Assembly: GCA_039794565.1 (NCBI GenBank)
Contig: JAUQVX010000013.1
Span: 1 to 64,000 of the forward strand
DNA: 64,000 nucleotides
Reading direction: 5' to 3'
Source: Gloeomargarita sp. SRBZ-1_bins_9
GTDB taxonomy: Bacteria; Cyanobacteriota; Cyanobacteriia; Gloeomargaritales; Gloeomargaritaceae
In this document: positions 19,657 through 26,921 of the stretch, in pieces
Numbering within the stretch: the first letter of the stretch is position 1
How the letters are laid out: every line of letters starts with the position of its first letter
Position numbers and translations under genes: made by a program
Notes under the pieces: model-generated
What the model was told of the DNA's origin: nothing
What the model saw: the letters and a program-made list of their open reading frames with translations, nothing else
The model's database searches: none

Positions 19657-21044
19657 TTGGCCGAGGGCGGTGGGCAGGACAGCCAGGCATCTGGGGAGGT
19701 GGTTTCCGCCCAGTTGGACAGCGCCAGGACCATCTGGTCAATCCCTTGCCGGAGAACGCTGGCCGGCTGTTCGGATTGGTTGACCAGGATGGCAAAGACT
19801 AGACCGGGACCGCGGCGGGGTTGCAGATAACCAGCGAGGGCCGCCACCCCCGTTAAAGTGCCGGTCTTGGCCTGGAGGTTGAGGTCGCTCTGGGGATAAC
19901 GCCAACGCAGGGTTCCGGGAAGGCCCGGCGCAGCGAGGGAATCGCGGTACACTGGGGAAGCGGCCATCGCCTGTAACGTTTGCACCAGCGCCAGGGGAGT
20001 GATGCGGTTGTGGCGGGATAAACCGGAACCATCGGCTTGCCGAATGCCGCTAACATCCACGCCCAGCCGTCTGAGCACCTTTTGCACCGTCTGTATCCCG
20101 GCCAGGTCGCTGGGGAGGTCCGGTTGCCGCAGGGCGCCCACATGACGCAACAGCGCTTCCGCGTACAAATTATCGCTGCTGCGGTTGATGGGGATGAGCA
20201 ACTGGGCCAAGGGGGGAGAGGTCAGGGTGGCAACCGCTTCCCCCACCTGGGCTGGCAGGGGCGGTGGGGCAAGGACAATTTTTTGGGTGGGAAACAGGTG
20301 AGTCAGGGTCTGCACCAGATACCGGTCCGTATCGAGGATGGGTACAGTGAAAGTCGGCGACCGACTGGCCACATCCCCCCGGATATGCAATTGCGGCAAA
20401 CCCGGCGGTATCCACAGGTGAATGGGTTGCAGCGGTTGGTTGGTGCTGCGGGTGCGGTTGACCACCTGCCAGTGCTGCCGAACTAAAGGATCGGCCCACA
20501 CCAGTTGCGCCGGTTGGCCTGCCCCTTGCGCCACCAACCAAAAACGGGCTTCGTTGCGGTTGAGAATCAGGCTGTTAATGGGCACGATGTCGGTGTTGAC
20601 CAGGTCTTGCCATTCCCACTGGTCGTTGAAGGTGGGTCCCCGAAAAAAGCCCGTATGGATGACCACCATATCCAGGTTCTGCCGTTGCGGGGGGGGAATT
20701 TGCTGCACCAGTTGTTGCAGTTTGGCGGTGGTGAGGGTGGGGTCACCCTGGCCGACTAAATGCAGGCGTCGTCCTTGCCGGTAAAAGCTCGTCCGTAGGC
20801 GGTGCTCAGGTCCCAGTTCCACCAGGGCAGCGGCAGTGGTCAGCAGTTTGGTGGTCGAAGCGGGTGTAAAAAATTGCCGGCTCTGATGCTCATATAGAGT
20901 GCGGGGTGGGTTCTCCTGGGTTTGCACCAAAATCCCCCAGTGGGCCCGCTGATAGGCCGGTTGCTGGCGCATCTGGTCCAGCTGTTGGGCCAAAGGGCTA
21001 TAGCACAGTTGCACTGCTGTCGGGGCTTGGGCCAGTAACACCAC
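19653..21044 (-). CDS. dacB: D-alanyl-D-alanine carboxypeptidase/endopeptidase, PBP4 (S13) type
   Basis: About 463 residues. All three active-site motifs of penicillin-binding peptidases are present: S63-T-T-K66 in PASTTKL, the SxN motif in [11 protein letters not shown], and KTG in QAKTGTLTG near the C-terminus. A long insertion between the first two motifs is typical of the S13/PBP4 class. It trims or cuts peptidoglycan cross-links in the periplasm. The only usable starts near the N-terminus are GTG (21044) and a CTG about eight codons upstream; from the GTG the signal sequence looks too short, so the true start is uncertain. Confidence 0.87.
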   Translation of the reverse strand: MVLLAQAPTAVQLCYSPLAQQLDQMRQQPAYQRAHWGILVQTQENPPRTLYEHQSRQFFTPASTTKLLTTAAALVELGPEHRLRTSFYRQGRRLHLVGQGDPTLTTAKLQQLVQQIPPPQRQNLDMVVIHTGFFRGPTFNDQWEWQDLVNTDIVPINSLILNRNEARFWLVAQGAGQPAQLVWADPLVRQHWQVVNRTRSTNQPLQPIHLWIPPGLPQLHIRGDVASRSPTFTVPILDTDRYLVQTLTHLFPTQKIVLAPPPLPAQVGEAVATLTSPPLAQLLIPINRSSDNLYAEALLRHVGALRQPDLPSDLAGIQTVQKVLRRLGVDVSGIRQADGSGLSRHNRITPLALVQTLQAMAASPVYRDSLAAPGLPGTLRWRYPQSDLNLQAKTGTLTGVAALAGYLQPRRGPGLVFAILVNQSEQPASVLRQGIDQMVLALSNWAETTSPDAWLSCPPPSAN

Positions 21045-21104
21045 CGGCGTACCGCAAAGGTCCAGTTCTGTATCTTAAACCTTTCTTGCCCAACCCCCCT
21101 CACC

Positions 21105-21134
21105 TTGCCAGTGACGACGTAGAATTGATATGGT
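21105..21134 (+). promoter_or_regulatory. Possible promoter of tRNA-His
   Basis: TTGCCA (21105-21110) and TATGGT (21129-21134) are separated by 18 bp, and the -10 ends about 14 bp before the mature tRNA. The match to consensus is moderate. Confidence 0.4.
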
Positions 21135-21148
21135 AGGTAGTTGCCAAC

Positions 21149-21222
21149 GGCGGCTGTAGCCAAGTGGTTAAGGCAGAGGATTGTGGCTCCTCCATCCGCG
21201 GGTTCGAATCCCGTCAGTCGCC
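21149..21222 (+). tRNA. tRNA-His (anticodon GTG)
   Basis: A full cloverleaf can be folded. The seven-pair acceptor stem GCGGCTG/CAGTCGC includes one G-U pair, and the anticodon GTG is at 21183-21185 in the loop ATTGTGG. The T-arm is GCGGGTTCGAATCCCG. The encoded extra 5' G (21149) faces C73 (21222), the identity element unique to histidine tRNA. CCA is not encoded. Confidence 0.96.
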
Positions 21223-21226
21223 CTAC

Positions 21227-21541
21227 TTAGCAGGGTGTATCCACTAGGCATTTGAGCCCCAAAATCCAGAGGATTTTCCCCTCGATCAACCCCAGTTCCC
21301 GTTGATGGCTCAGGGGTTCGGCCTCAAAACGCTGGTACACCTGGGTCAGATGTTCCAGTTCCACCACCGCCTGCTGGACCGCCGCTTCATCCAGGTATAA
21401 ATCCATCAACACGGCGTCTAAATCGGATGTGGTCGTAATCTCTGGACCGGCACCACTGACTAAAACCGATTTTAACTGCCCCCGGTACTTGCTCAGAATC
21501 TTGCGAATCACATACTTACACCAGACAGATAACCTGTTCAT
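21227..21541 (-). CDS. Small conserved-looking hypothetical protein
   Basis: I do not recognise this protein. The frame opens at 21574, but the ATG at 21541 (104 residues) is the better start because a purine-rich stretch precedes it and none precedes the upstream ATG. The protein is soluble. It has a basic N-terminal helix (WCKYVIRKILSKYRG), a strand-like segment with SDLDAVLMDLYL and a long amphipathic helix (AAVQQAVVELEHLTQVYQRF), ending with two cysteines. It lies between the photosystem-assembly-like cluster and tRNA-His, with 143 bp to the former. Confidence 0.6.
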   Translation of the reverse strand: MNRLSVWCKYVIRKILSKYRGQLKSVLVSGAGPEITTTSDLDAVLMDLYLDEAAVQQAVVELEHLTQVYQRFEAEPLSHQRELGLIEGKILWILGLKCLVDTPC

Positions 21542-21684
21542 CTGCCCCACCCTATCACGCCATCTTCTATGCAAATTTTAGATTGATTTAACAATCAAAA
21601 TGTCACAATCTTTACAAAATTTGATGGTTTTTTGGCCACATAAAAACAGCCCTCTCTGCAGGCAATCCTGCCAAGTCTGGGATG

Positions 21685-22155
21685 CTATTCACCCAGCATT
21701 TCTGCCGTTAATTCCACAATGGGACGCACCAGGGCAAACTCCTGCGGCGTCAGTTTTTCCTTTAACACTTCCCCCAGGACGGTGTAGGTTTGCCGGGCTG
21801 CCGTTTGGTCTTGAAACGAACGGGCAATGGTTTGTAACCAGCACAGCAGGCGCTGTTTGTAGGCCGTTAAGTCCCCCGTCAACAACGTGGCGCCAATATA
21901 CCGGAGAACATCCGCCCGGTCCCGCCGACAAAGGGCGCTCATATCCCGCTGCCCCTTGTAGAAAAACCGAGGGGATTGTTGCAATAATCGCCGCTCCACC
22001 TCCTGGAGAATCGCCTCCGCTGCCGCCTGAATCTTGCTGTAGGCGCTGAGGCGGTGTCGTAGTTGACCTAGGTAGGTCTGCACCGGTTGCCATTCTTCCG
22101 GGGTGAGGTAGCGGCCGTCGGCCTTGAGTGTCAGTTGCTGCAATTGGGTCCACAT
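21685..22155 (-). CDS. Phycobilisome-fold protein with a bilin-site cysteine (Slr0149-like)
   Basis: A 156-residue, last gene of the cluster; ATG 22155 follows GGAGG. The middle aligns without gaps to the core of phycobiliproteins: ALCRRDRADVLRYIGATLLTGD (C76 to D95) against the allophycocyanin pattern [22 protein letters not shown]. C76 coincides with the bilin-attachment cysteine, D79 with the conserved aspartate that contacts the bilin, and R85-Y86 with the following R-Y pair. The N-terminus (RYLTPEE...RLSAYS) resembles its paralogue at 23311. By position it matches Slr0149 of the Synechocystis slr0144-slr0152 photosystem II assembly operon. Whether it carries a bilin is unknown. Confidence 0.75.
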   Translation of the reverse strand: MWTQLQQLTLKADGRYLTPEEWQPVQTYLGQLRHRLSAYSKIQAAAEAILQEVERRLLQQSPRFFYKGQRDMSALCRRDRADVLRYIGATLLTGDLTAYKQRLLCWLQTIARSFQDQTAARQTYTVLGEVLKEKLTPQEFALVRPIVELTAEMLGE

Positions 22156-22170
22156 GGTGGTCTGCCTCCT

Positions 22171-22668
22171 TCAGTCCGATAGAAAACCTGCTTCCCGCGT
22201 CCGTTGGAGATACTCGCTGACCTGGATACGGGTGGTGCGCAGTTGGTCCACGATGGAACGGGTAATCAGCTTGCCGGTCTCCACCAGCACTTCGCCGGTC
22301 AGGGGATGCACCAGGTCCTGTTCCGTGCGTCGGCCAATCAGAGCTTCGATGTCTTCCATCACATCCAGATACATCCCCGGCGGCACCCGCACGACAATGT
22401 CATCCCCTAGAACCTTGGTTTGGCAGGCCAAGCGGGAGTGGGGTTGGGCGGTGGTCACCATGGCCAGGGTGCGCTCCTCCCGCCGGTTTTTGGGACTCAA
22501 CCGGTCCATCCCCCGTTCGATGTACACATGACAGGTGGCGCACATCCCCCGGCGACCACACTCCTGGAGCACGTGTAACCCCTGCTCCACCAGAGCCTCA
22601 ATCAGGGATTGCCCATGCTCGAGCTGAACCGTGACCCCAATCGGCTCCAAATGCACCCGCCAGCCCAT
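22171..22668 (-). CDS. Adrenodoxin-type 2Fe-2S ferredoxin with C-terminal extension (Slr0148-like)
   Basis: A 165-residue protein. The cluster ligands are C37, C43, C46 and C82, that is C-x5-C-x2-C-x35-C. This is the adrenodoxin/bacterial spacing rather than the C-x4-C-x2-C of photosynthetic plant-type ferredoxins. The fold extends to about residue 95, and the last 60-70 residues (EALIGRRTEQDLVHPLTGEV) form an extra module. The start lies 3 bp after the stop of the V4R gene and the stop 15 bp before the next gene, so it is a core operon member. It corresponds by order to Slr0148. It may deliver or accept electrons during cofactor handling by the neighbouring proteins. Confidence 0.82.
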   Translation of the reverse strand: MGWRVHLEPIGVTVQLEHGQSLIEALVEQGLHVLQECGRRGMCATCHVYIERGMDRLSPKNRREERTLAMVTTAQPHSRLACQTKVLGDDIVVRVPPGMYLDVMEDIEALIGRRTEQDLVHPLTGEVLVETGKLITRSIVDQLRTTRIQVSEYLQRTREAGFLSD

Positions 22669-22671
22669 CGG

Positions 22672-23295
22672 TTACTCCCCCAGCCGGGCCAAGATGGTCG
22701 CCGCCTCCATCCCAGCTGCCACCTGCTCCCGGACCGTCTCCAAACGCTCTGGTAGGCCGATGAGATATTGGTTTGCCGGTTGGCCCTGAGACATGCAGGC
22801 AATGGCTACGCAGGCGACTTCCCGTCCGGTCAACTGCTGAAACAGGGTTTCTAGCACACCCATCTCCACATGGACATTGCCCCAGGGGGAGTTTTCCACC
22901 TGCCCATGGATCAAGCCCTGGGGCCGGTAGCGCCAATCCAACGTCAACCGCCCCCAACCATGCACCTGCCAGCAGCGGGTTAGGCAGTACACCAGCTCCT
23001 GCATGGTGAGTTCACCAATCGGTTTGCCGTAGTACTCCGCCAATTCCTCTGCCAGCCGGGCAAACAAGTGCCGTCCCCAGTGCCGGCCCCAGCGCTGGAG
23101 CACCAAAGGCGACGCCTTGCCAATTTCCCGCTCCAGACCCCGGTAAATCCCCTGCACCAGCCACTGGGGAATCGCCAACAAACGATTACCCCGCCGATTA
23201 CTCAGGGTGCCCAGCTCCACATCCCCCTGCACATAAGCCCCCGGCGCAAAGTAATCCCCCGGCACCGGCTGTTCCAACAACGCGTTGATGTCCAT
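22672..23295 (-). CDS. V4R-domain protein (Slr0147-like)
   Basis: A 207-residue protein with the V4R (4-vinyl-reductase, BchJ-like) small-molecule-binding fold. The N-terminal half has the helical lead-in (LVLQRWGRHWGRHLFARLAE), and the V4R segment runs to about residue 180 (VEMGVLETLFQQLTGREVAC). In its partner at 23962 the segment is CYSLGATYCRFVVG; here it reads CMSQGQPANQYLIG, so the second cysteine is replaced by asparagine. V4R proteins bind tetrapyrroles, lipids or hydrocarbons; the ligand is unknown. It matches Slr0147 in order and length. No membrane segment is present. Confidence 0.8.
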   Translation of the reverse strand: MDINALLEQPVPGDYFAPGAYVQGDVELGTLSNRRGNRLLAIPQWLVQGIYRGLEREIGKASPLVLQRWGRHWGRHLFARLAEELAEYYGKPIGELTMQELVYCLTRCWQVHGWGRLTLDWRYRPQGLIHGQVENSPWGNVHVEMGVLETLFQQLTGREVACVAIACMSQGQPANQYLIGLPERLETVREQVAAGMEAATILARLGE

Positions 23296-23310
23296 GGCTT
23301 TGGCCTCCTT

Positions 23311-23751
23311 TTACCCCTGGCACAGGCAACGGCGCGCTTGCTCCCAGTAGGGCATCAGCAACGACCAATCCTGGGGACTCCCCAAGACCGTTTTCAATTG
23401 GGCCTCCAGCAACTGGGCGACTGTGGAGTGTAACTCCTGCCGGGGACGCGACCGCAGCCACTGCCCCACCCGCTGATCAAAAAACACTGGGTCATCGAGC
23501 ACCATGGCCAGGGCGGCCCCCCGCAACGCCCCCACCCAATCCCGCAGTACCCTCGTCAGGGTGACTTCATCCATGGGGGGCAGTTGCCGCGCCACCGGGC
23601 GAAAGACATCGGCCTCCCGGGTGCGCAGTCGCTCATAAACCGCTAACCGCGACCCCATGCCCTGGAGCTGCTGCCACAACTGCTGTTGCTCCTCCGGTTG
23701 CAAATACCGCTGTTCCGCCGTGTGGAGCAAAGTCAATACGGTTGCGTTCAT
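23311..23751 (-). CDS. Phycobilisome-fold protein lacking the bilin cysteine (Slr0146-like)
   Basis: A 146-residue paralogue of the product at 21685, sharing RYLQPEE and RLAVYE in the first helices. Residues 66-95 (TRVLRDWVGALRGAALAMVL, then DDPVFFDQRV) align position by position to the phycobiliprotein core [30 protein letters not shown]. The cysteine position is V68, while R70-D71 are retained. It is therefore a phycobilin-fold subunit that cannot hold a thioether-linked bilin at the usual site. It corresponds to Slr0146 by gene order. A heterodimer with the other phycobilisome-fold protein would mimic the alpha/beta monomer of phycobiliproteins; this is inference. Confidence 0.72.
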   Translation of the reverse strand: MNATVLTLLHTAEQRYLQPEEQQQLWQQLQGMGSRLAVYERLRTREADVFRPVARQLPPMDEVTLTRVLRDWVGALRGAALAMVLDDPVFFDQRVGQWLRSRPRQELHSTVAQLLEAQLKTVLGSPQDWSLLMPYWEQARRCLCQG

Positions 23752-23755
23752 GGCT

Positions 23756-23977
23756 TTAGGCCTCCAACAACGCCATCCATTCCGCCAGGGTCGGTACAGT
23801 TATGGTGCTGGCCAGCGCCTCAGATACCCCTCCCTGCCAGGGCCATTGTTGCCAGAACTGGGCCACCGTTAGGTGCAAGTCCACGCTCGGGGTGGGATGC
23901 CCCTTGGCCGGCGCGACCCCCTGCCAGGGAAAGTCCTGGAAAAACAACCGCACCGGCAGTGTCAGATCGTCGTGCAT
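23756..23977 (-). CDS. Small cluster protein (Slr0145-like)
   Basis: A 73-residue protein whose start (ATG 23977) overlaps the end of the first V4R gene by 16 bp. It ends 4 bp before the next gene, so it is translationally embedded in the operon. It contains several aromatic motifs (RLFFQDFPWQG, AQFWQQWPWQGG) and a C-terminal amphipathic helix (VPTLAEWMALLEA). It has no transmembrane segment and no domain I recognise. Its position between the V4R gene and the phycobilisome-fold gene matches slr0145. Confidence 0.7.
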   Translation of the reverse strand: MHDDLTLPVRLFFQDFPWQGVAPAKGHPTPSVDLHLTVAQFWQQWPWQGGVSEALASTITVPTLAEWMALLEA

Positions 23978-24675
23978 ACCGCCTGCCCTCCGGCCAGTCG
24001 TTTTTCGATGTCGCGCACCCCCAGGCCCTGGTTGACCCAGCCGTACACCGGTTGAATCGCCGCTGCCTTGCCCACCACAAACCGGCAGTAGGTCGCCCCC
24101 AAGGAGTAGCACTGGATTTCCGCGCACTCCAGGGTCTGCTGCACCAGATAGCTCAAGAAACCGGCAAACAACCCCGCGTACAGGTGACACACCGGTTTCC
24201 CCACCACCCCCAGCGTGCGGGCAATCGCCGAATCGAAGATGTTGAGCAGCAAAAACCCCTGCTTTTGCAGCGACAGGTCAATTTCCCAGCGCCCCCAACC
24301 TTGAGCGGTAAACGGCCACCACCAGGTCTCTAACAAAAACAGCAAATTGGTCTGGCGTAAGGGGCGTTGAAATTCCTCACTAAACCAGCCCGCAAAGGCC
24401 TGGCCATCCAACTCCCCCCACTGCCGCCCCATTTGGTAGAGCACCACCGGCGCCGCATCCCCCACCTCCTCCGCCAGCCCATCCATAAACGCCGTAATCA
24501 GGTCCTCACTGGCAAAAAAATTCACCGCCCCGTTCCAATCCGTAACCGTTCCCCGGGCCAAATCCCAGCGGAAAAAGCTGTTCAGGTCATAGTGGTTGTG
24601 CCGCTTTTTATCCAACGCCGCCGTTTCCCACCACAGGGTGTTTTCCGGCAATAAACTTGCCGCCATTTGAGCCAT
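23962..24675 (-). CDS. V4R-domain protein (Slr0144-like), first gene of the assembly cluster
   Basis: A 237-residue protein from the ATG at 24675, which has AAGGGGGAT upstream; a longer frame to 24786 lacks this. The C-terminal V4R domain keeps the full cysteine pattern: TLECAEIQCYSLGATYCRFV (about residues 180-200). The central region is tryptophan-rich (LETWWWPFTAQGWGRWEIDL). In Synechocystis the homologous operon encodes proteins required for full photosystem II assembly; Slr0144 is the V4R protein there. Here it heads a six-gene cluster with gaps of 0-15 bp between genes. The promoter must lie in the 345-bp region shared with the divergent PadR gene. Confidence 0.82.
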   Translation of the reverse strand: MAQMAASLLPENTLWWETAALDKKRHNHYDLNSFFRWDLARGTVTDWNGAVNFFASEDLITAFMDGLAEEVGDAAPVVLYQMGRQWGELDGQAFAGWFSEEFQRPLRQTNLLFLLETWWWPFTAQGWGRWEIDLSLQKQGFLLLNIFDSAIARTLGVVGKPVCHLYAGLFAGFLSYLVQQTLECAEIQCYSLGATYCRFVVGKAAAIQPVYGWVNQGLGVRDIEKRLAGGQAVCTTI

Positions 24676-25020
24676 AGCTTTATCCCCCTTGGACACAGGA
24701 CAGGGACTGGGTAGAAAAATCACGGGGATACCTTTCCCGCTGCGATCAGAGGTCAATGGCCACCCCAATCTGACCGTCTTGGGCACCCGATGATCCAGTT
24801 AACCGTCTCATCAATAATGCCTGATTTTTCTATACAGAAATTCTAGAATTTATCCCCCCAACTGCGGGATTATTTGTAATATTTATCAAAGAAATGTGTA
24901 AACCTACGGAAATCAGCAAAGGGATAACCGGCAACCGGGGATTTTTTCGTAGCAGGCAGGACCCGCCACCAACCCAACGGCTGTGCTAACATGACCGGTG
25001 TAGCTATATCGTCCTGATAC
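24676..25020. other. 345-bp divergent intergenic region (assembly cluster / PadR operon)
   Basis: An AT-richer segment around 24820-24900 probably holds the cluster promoter. A candidate PadR operator is listed separately near 24985. A 31-codon plus-strand frame at about 24894-24989 has no support. Confidence 0.5.
24985..25004 (+). promoter_or_regulatory. Candidate PadR operator between promoter elements
   Basis: An imperfect palindrome GCTAACATGACCGGTGTAGC with arms GCTAaCA/TGtAGC. It is followed directly by TATATC (25005-25010), which could be a -10 box 10 bp before the padR ATG; a weak -35 (TGTGCT, 24982-24987) would give a 17-bp spacer covered by the palindrome. PadR proteins usually repress their own operon from such sites. 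Confidence 0.4.
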
Positions 25021-25554
25021 ATGTTGGAGTTGGCGACGCTGGGGCTGTTGCGGCGGGAGCCGTTGCATGGGTATCGCTTGGTGAAGTTACTGGAGCTGCT
25101 CATGGGCAGTTGTATCAGTGTCAACTACGGGGCGATTTACCCTTTGTTGCGGCGGTTGGAGCGGCGGGGGGACATCACCAGTTTGTCGATTCAGCGGGGA
25201 GATGCAGGACCGAGCCGGGTGATTTACCAAATCACGCCCCAGGGCCGGGAGCGTTGGTTGCAGTTGATGTTGGCGGAGTACCGGGAAAGCTGGGTCAACA
25301 GTCGGGCGCGGTTTATGGTGATGTTGTGTTTTTTTGGGGACTTGACGCCTGGGCAGCGGCAAATGCTCTGGCAACGGCGTTTTGACCAGTGTCGGCGGCG
25401 CTTGGCCCAACTGCAGGCGGCAGAAACCCAGGCTCTATTCACGGACCCCTACCAACGGTTGGCCTTGGCGCGGGCGGTGGAGATGGTGCAGCAGGAGTTG
25501 ACGTGGCTGGAGTCCTTGGCCCAACAGGAGCCGTTATCGCAGGTGCAGGCATGA
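25021..25554 (+). CDS. PadR-family transcriptional regulator
   Basis: A 177-residue protein beginning directly with the PadR winged helix: LELATLGLLRREPLHGYRLVKLLE, then the recognition part VNYGAIYPLLRRLERRGDI and the wing with YQITPQGRERW. A C-terminal helical domain (residues 95-175) serves dimerisation. There is no clear ribosome site before the ATG, and the candidate -10 is only about 10 bp away, so the message may be almost leaderless. It overlaps the next gene by ATGA (25551-25554) and is very likely the local repressor of the efflux operon it heads. Confidence 0.9.
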   Translation: MLELATLGLLRREPLHGYRLVKLLELLMGSCISVNYGAIYPLLRRLERRGDITSLSIQRGDAGPSRVIYQITPQGRERWLQLMLAEYRESWVNSRARFMVMLCFFGDLTPGQRQMLWQRRFDQCRRRLAQLQAAETQALFTDPYQRLALARAVEMVQQELTWLESLAQQEPLSQVQA

Positions 25555-26921
25555 GCAAACGGTTGGTGTGGCCCCGGCGGGGGTGGGTCTGGTGGGTGAC
25601 GTTCTTAGCCGTCGCGGGTGTGGGTTGGTGGTTCTACAACCGATTTGTGCGGGTGTTTTTGGCCATTAGCCAGTTGCGTCCCCAGCCGACGCTGGTGGCT
25701 CTGACCCGGCCCCAGGTGGAAACGGTGGCGGAGACGTCGGAATTTGTGGCCCGGTTGGATTCCCGGCAGGCGGTGACGGTGCAGTCCCAGGTGAGCGGGC
25801 GGGTGGCGCGGGTGCTGGTGCAACCGGGGGCCAGGGTGCAGGCGGGACAGGTGCTGGTGCAACTGGATGACCAGGAACAGCAGGCCCAGGTGCAAAGCCA
25901 GCAGGCGGCGGTGGCCAATGCCCAGGCGGCGGTGCAGGCAGCCCAGCTCGATGTCCAGGCGGAACGGGCAACGTTACAGTCCTTGCAGGCGAATCAGCAG
26001 GCCCGGCAGGCGGATGTGGCCTTGGCTGGGCAGGAGGCGGAACGGTTCCGGCAACTGTTTCGGGAGGGGGTCATCAGTCGTCAGGAGCTGGACCGGCAGC
26101 TCAACCAGCAACAGGTGTCCCAGGCGCGGCTGCAGGAGGTCCAGGCTCAAATCCGCACCCAACAGGCGGCGATTGCCCGTGCCCAAGCCCGGCTGATACG
26201 TGCCCAGGCGGATTTGCAGCAAGCCCAGGCTAATCTGGCCCGCGCCCGCGCCAATCTGGCTTTCTACACCATCCGCGCGCCCTTTGCCGGGGAAGTGGGG
26301 GATGTGCCGGTGAAGGTGGGGGATGTGGTCAATGCCAACACGCCCCTTTTGACCCTGGCCGATAACCGCAACCTGGAGTTGAACCTGGACATTCCCCTGG
26401 AGCGAGCGGCAGATGTGCGCCTGGGGTTGCTGGTGGAACTGTTAGATGCCCAGGGCCAGGTGCGCCAACGGGGACAGATTACCTTCGTTTCGCCAACGGT
26501 CAACACCCAAAGCCAGACGGTGCAGGTTAAAGCGAATTTCGCCAATCCCCAGGGACAGTTGCGCAGTGACCAGTTTGTACGGGTGCGGGTGGTCTGGCGC
26601 GAACAACCGGGGGTGCTGGTGCCGGTGACAGCCATTTTGCGCCTGGGAGGGAAAGATTTTGTGTTTGTGGCCAAACCTTTTGCCCAGTCGGGGTGTGCTA
26701 GTGTGGTCTCCACCAGTCCCGGACCGCCCCCCCAAATCAAGGCCGATGAGTTGGTGGCCGTGCAGACGCCGGTGCAGTTGGGTAGAATTGTGGGGGATAA
26801 GCAAGAGGTGGTGACGGGACTGACGCCGAACGACCGTTTGGTGCCCACCGGTATTTTGCAGCTGAATCACTGCGCCTGGATTGCCGAAGCACGTCAACCG
26901 TCATCCCCCGATGGATCATGA
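25551..26921 (+). CDS. RND efflux periplasmic adaptor (HlyD/AcrA family)
   Basis: A 456-residue membrane-fusion protein starting at the ATG at 25551, in ATGA overlap with padR. A single N-terminal membrane anchor (WVWWVTFLAVAGVGWWFYN) is followed by the lipoyl half-motif (VTVQSQVSGRVARVLVQPGA), a very long alpha-helical hairpin rich in Gln/Ala (about residues 110-235) and the second lipoyl half (YTIRAPFAGEVGDVPVKVGD). Beta-barrel and membrane-proximal domains follow. It would link the RND pump to an outer-membrane channel. No TolC gene is present in this window. The start of the pump gene overlaps its stop. Confidence 0.9.
   Translation: MSKRLVWPRRGWVWWVTFLAVAGVGWWFYNRFVRVFLAISQLRPQPTLVALTRPQVETVAETSEFVARLDSRQAVTVQSQVSGRVARVLVQPGARVQAGQVLVQLDDQEQQAQVQSQQAAVANAQAAVQAAQLDVQAERATLQSLQANQQARQADVALAGQEAERFRQLFREGVISRQELDRQLNQQQVSQARLQEVQAQIRTQQAAIARAQARLIRAQADLQQAQANLARARANLAFYTIRAPFAGEVGDVPVKVGDVVNANTPLLTLADNRNLELNLDIPLERAADVRLGLLVELLDAQGQVRQRGQITFVSPTVNTQSQTVQVKANFANPQGQLRSDQFVRVRVVWREQPGVLVPVTAILRLGGKDFVFVAKPFAQSGCASVVSTSPGPPPQIKADELVAVQTPVQLGRIVGDKQEVVTGLTPNDRLVPTGILQLNHCAWIAEARQPSSPDGS

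Noticed and set aside
21641-21671. Inverted repeat GCAGG-caat-CCTGC near a run of A as terminator of the assembly cluster
   Set aside because: The T-run on the transcript is about 10 bases away from the stem, so it does not fit an intrinsic terminator.
24894-24989. 31-codon frame upstream of padR
   Set aside because: No ribosome site or membrane helix; it covers the likely regulatory region.
25389-25550. Upstream extension of the efflux adaptor frame
   Set aside because: It lies inside padR and precedes the membrane anchor; the ATGA overlap start is far better.
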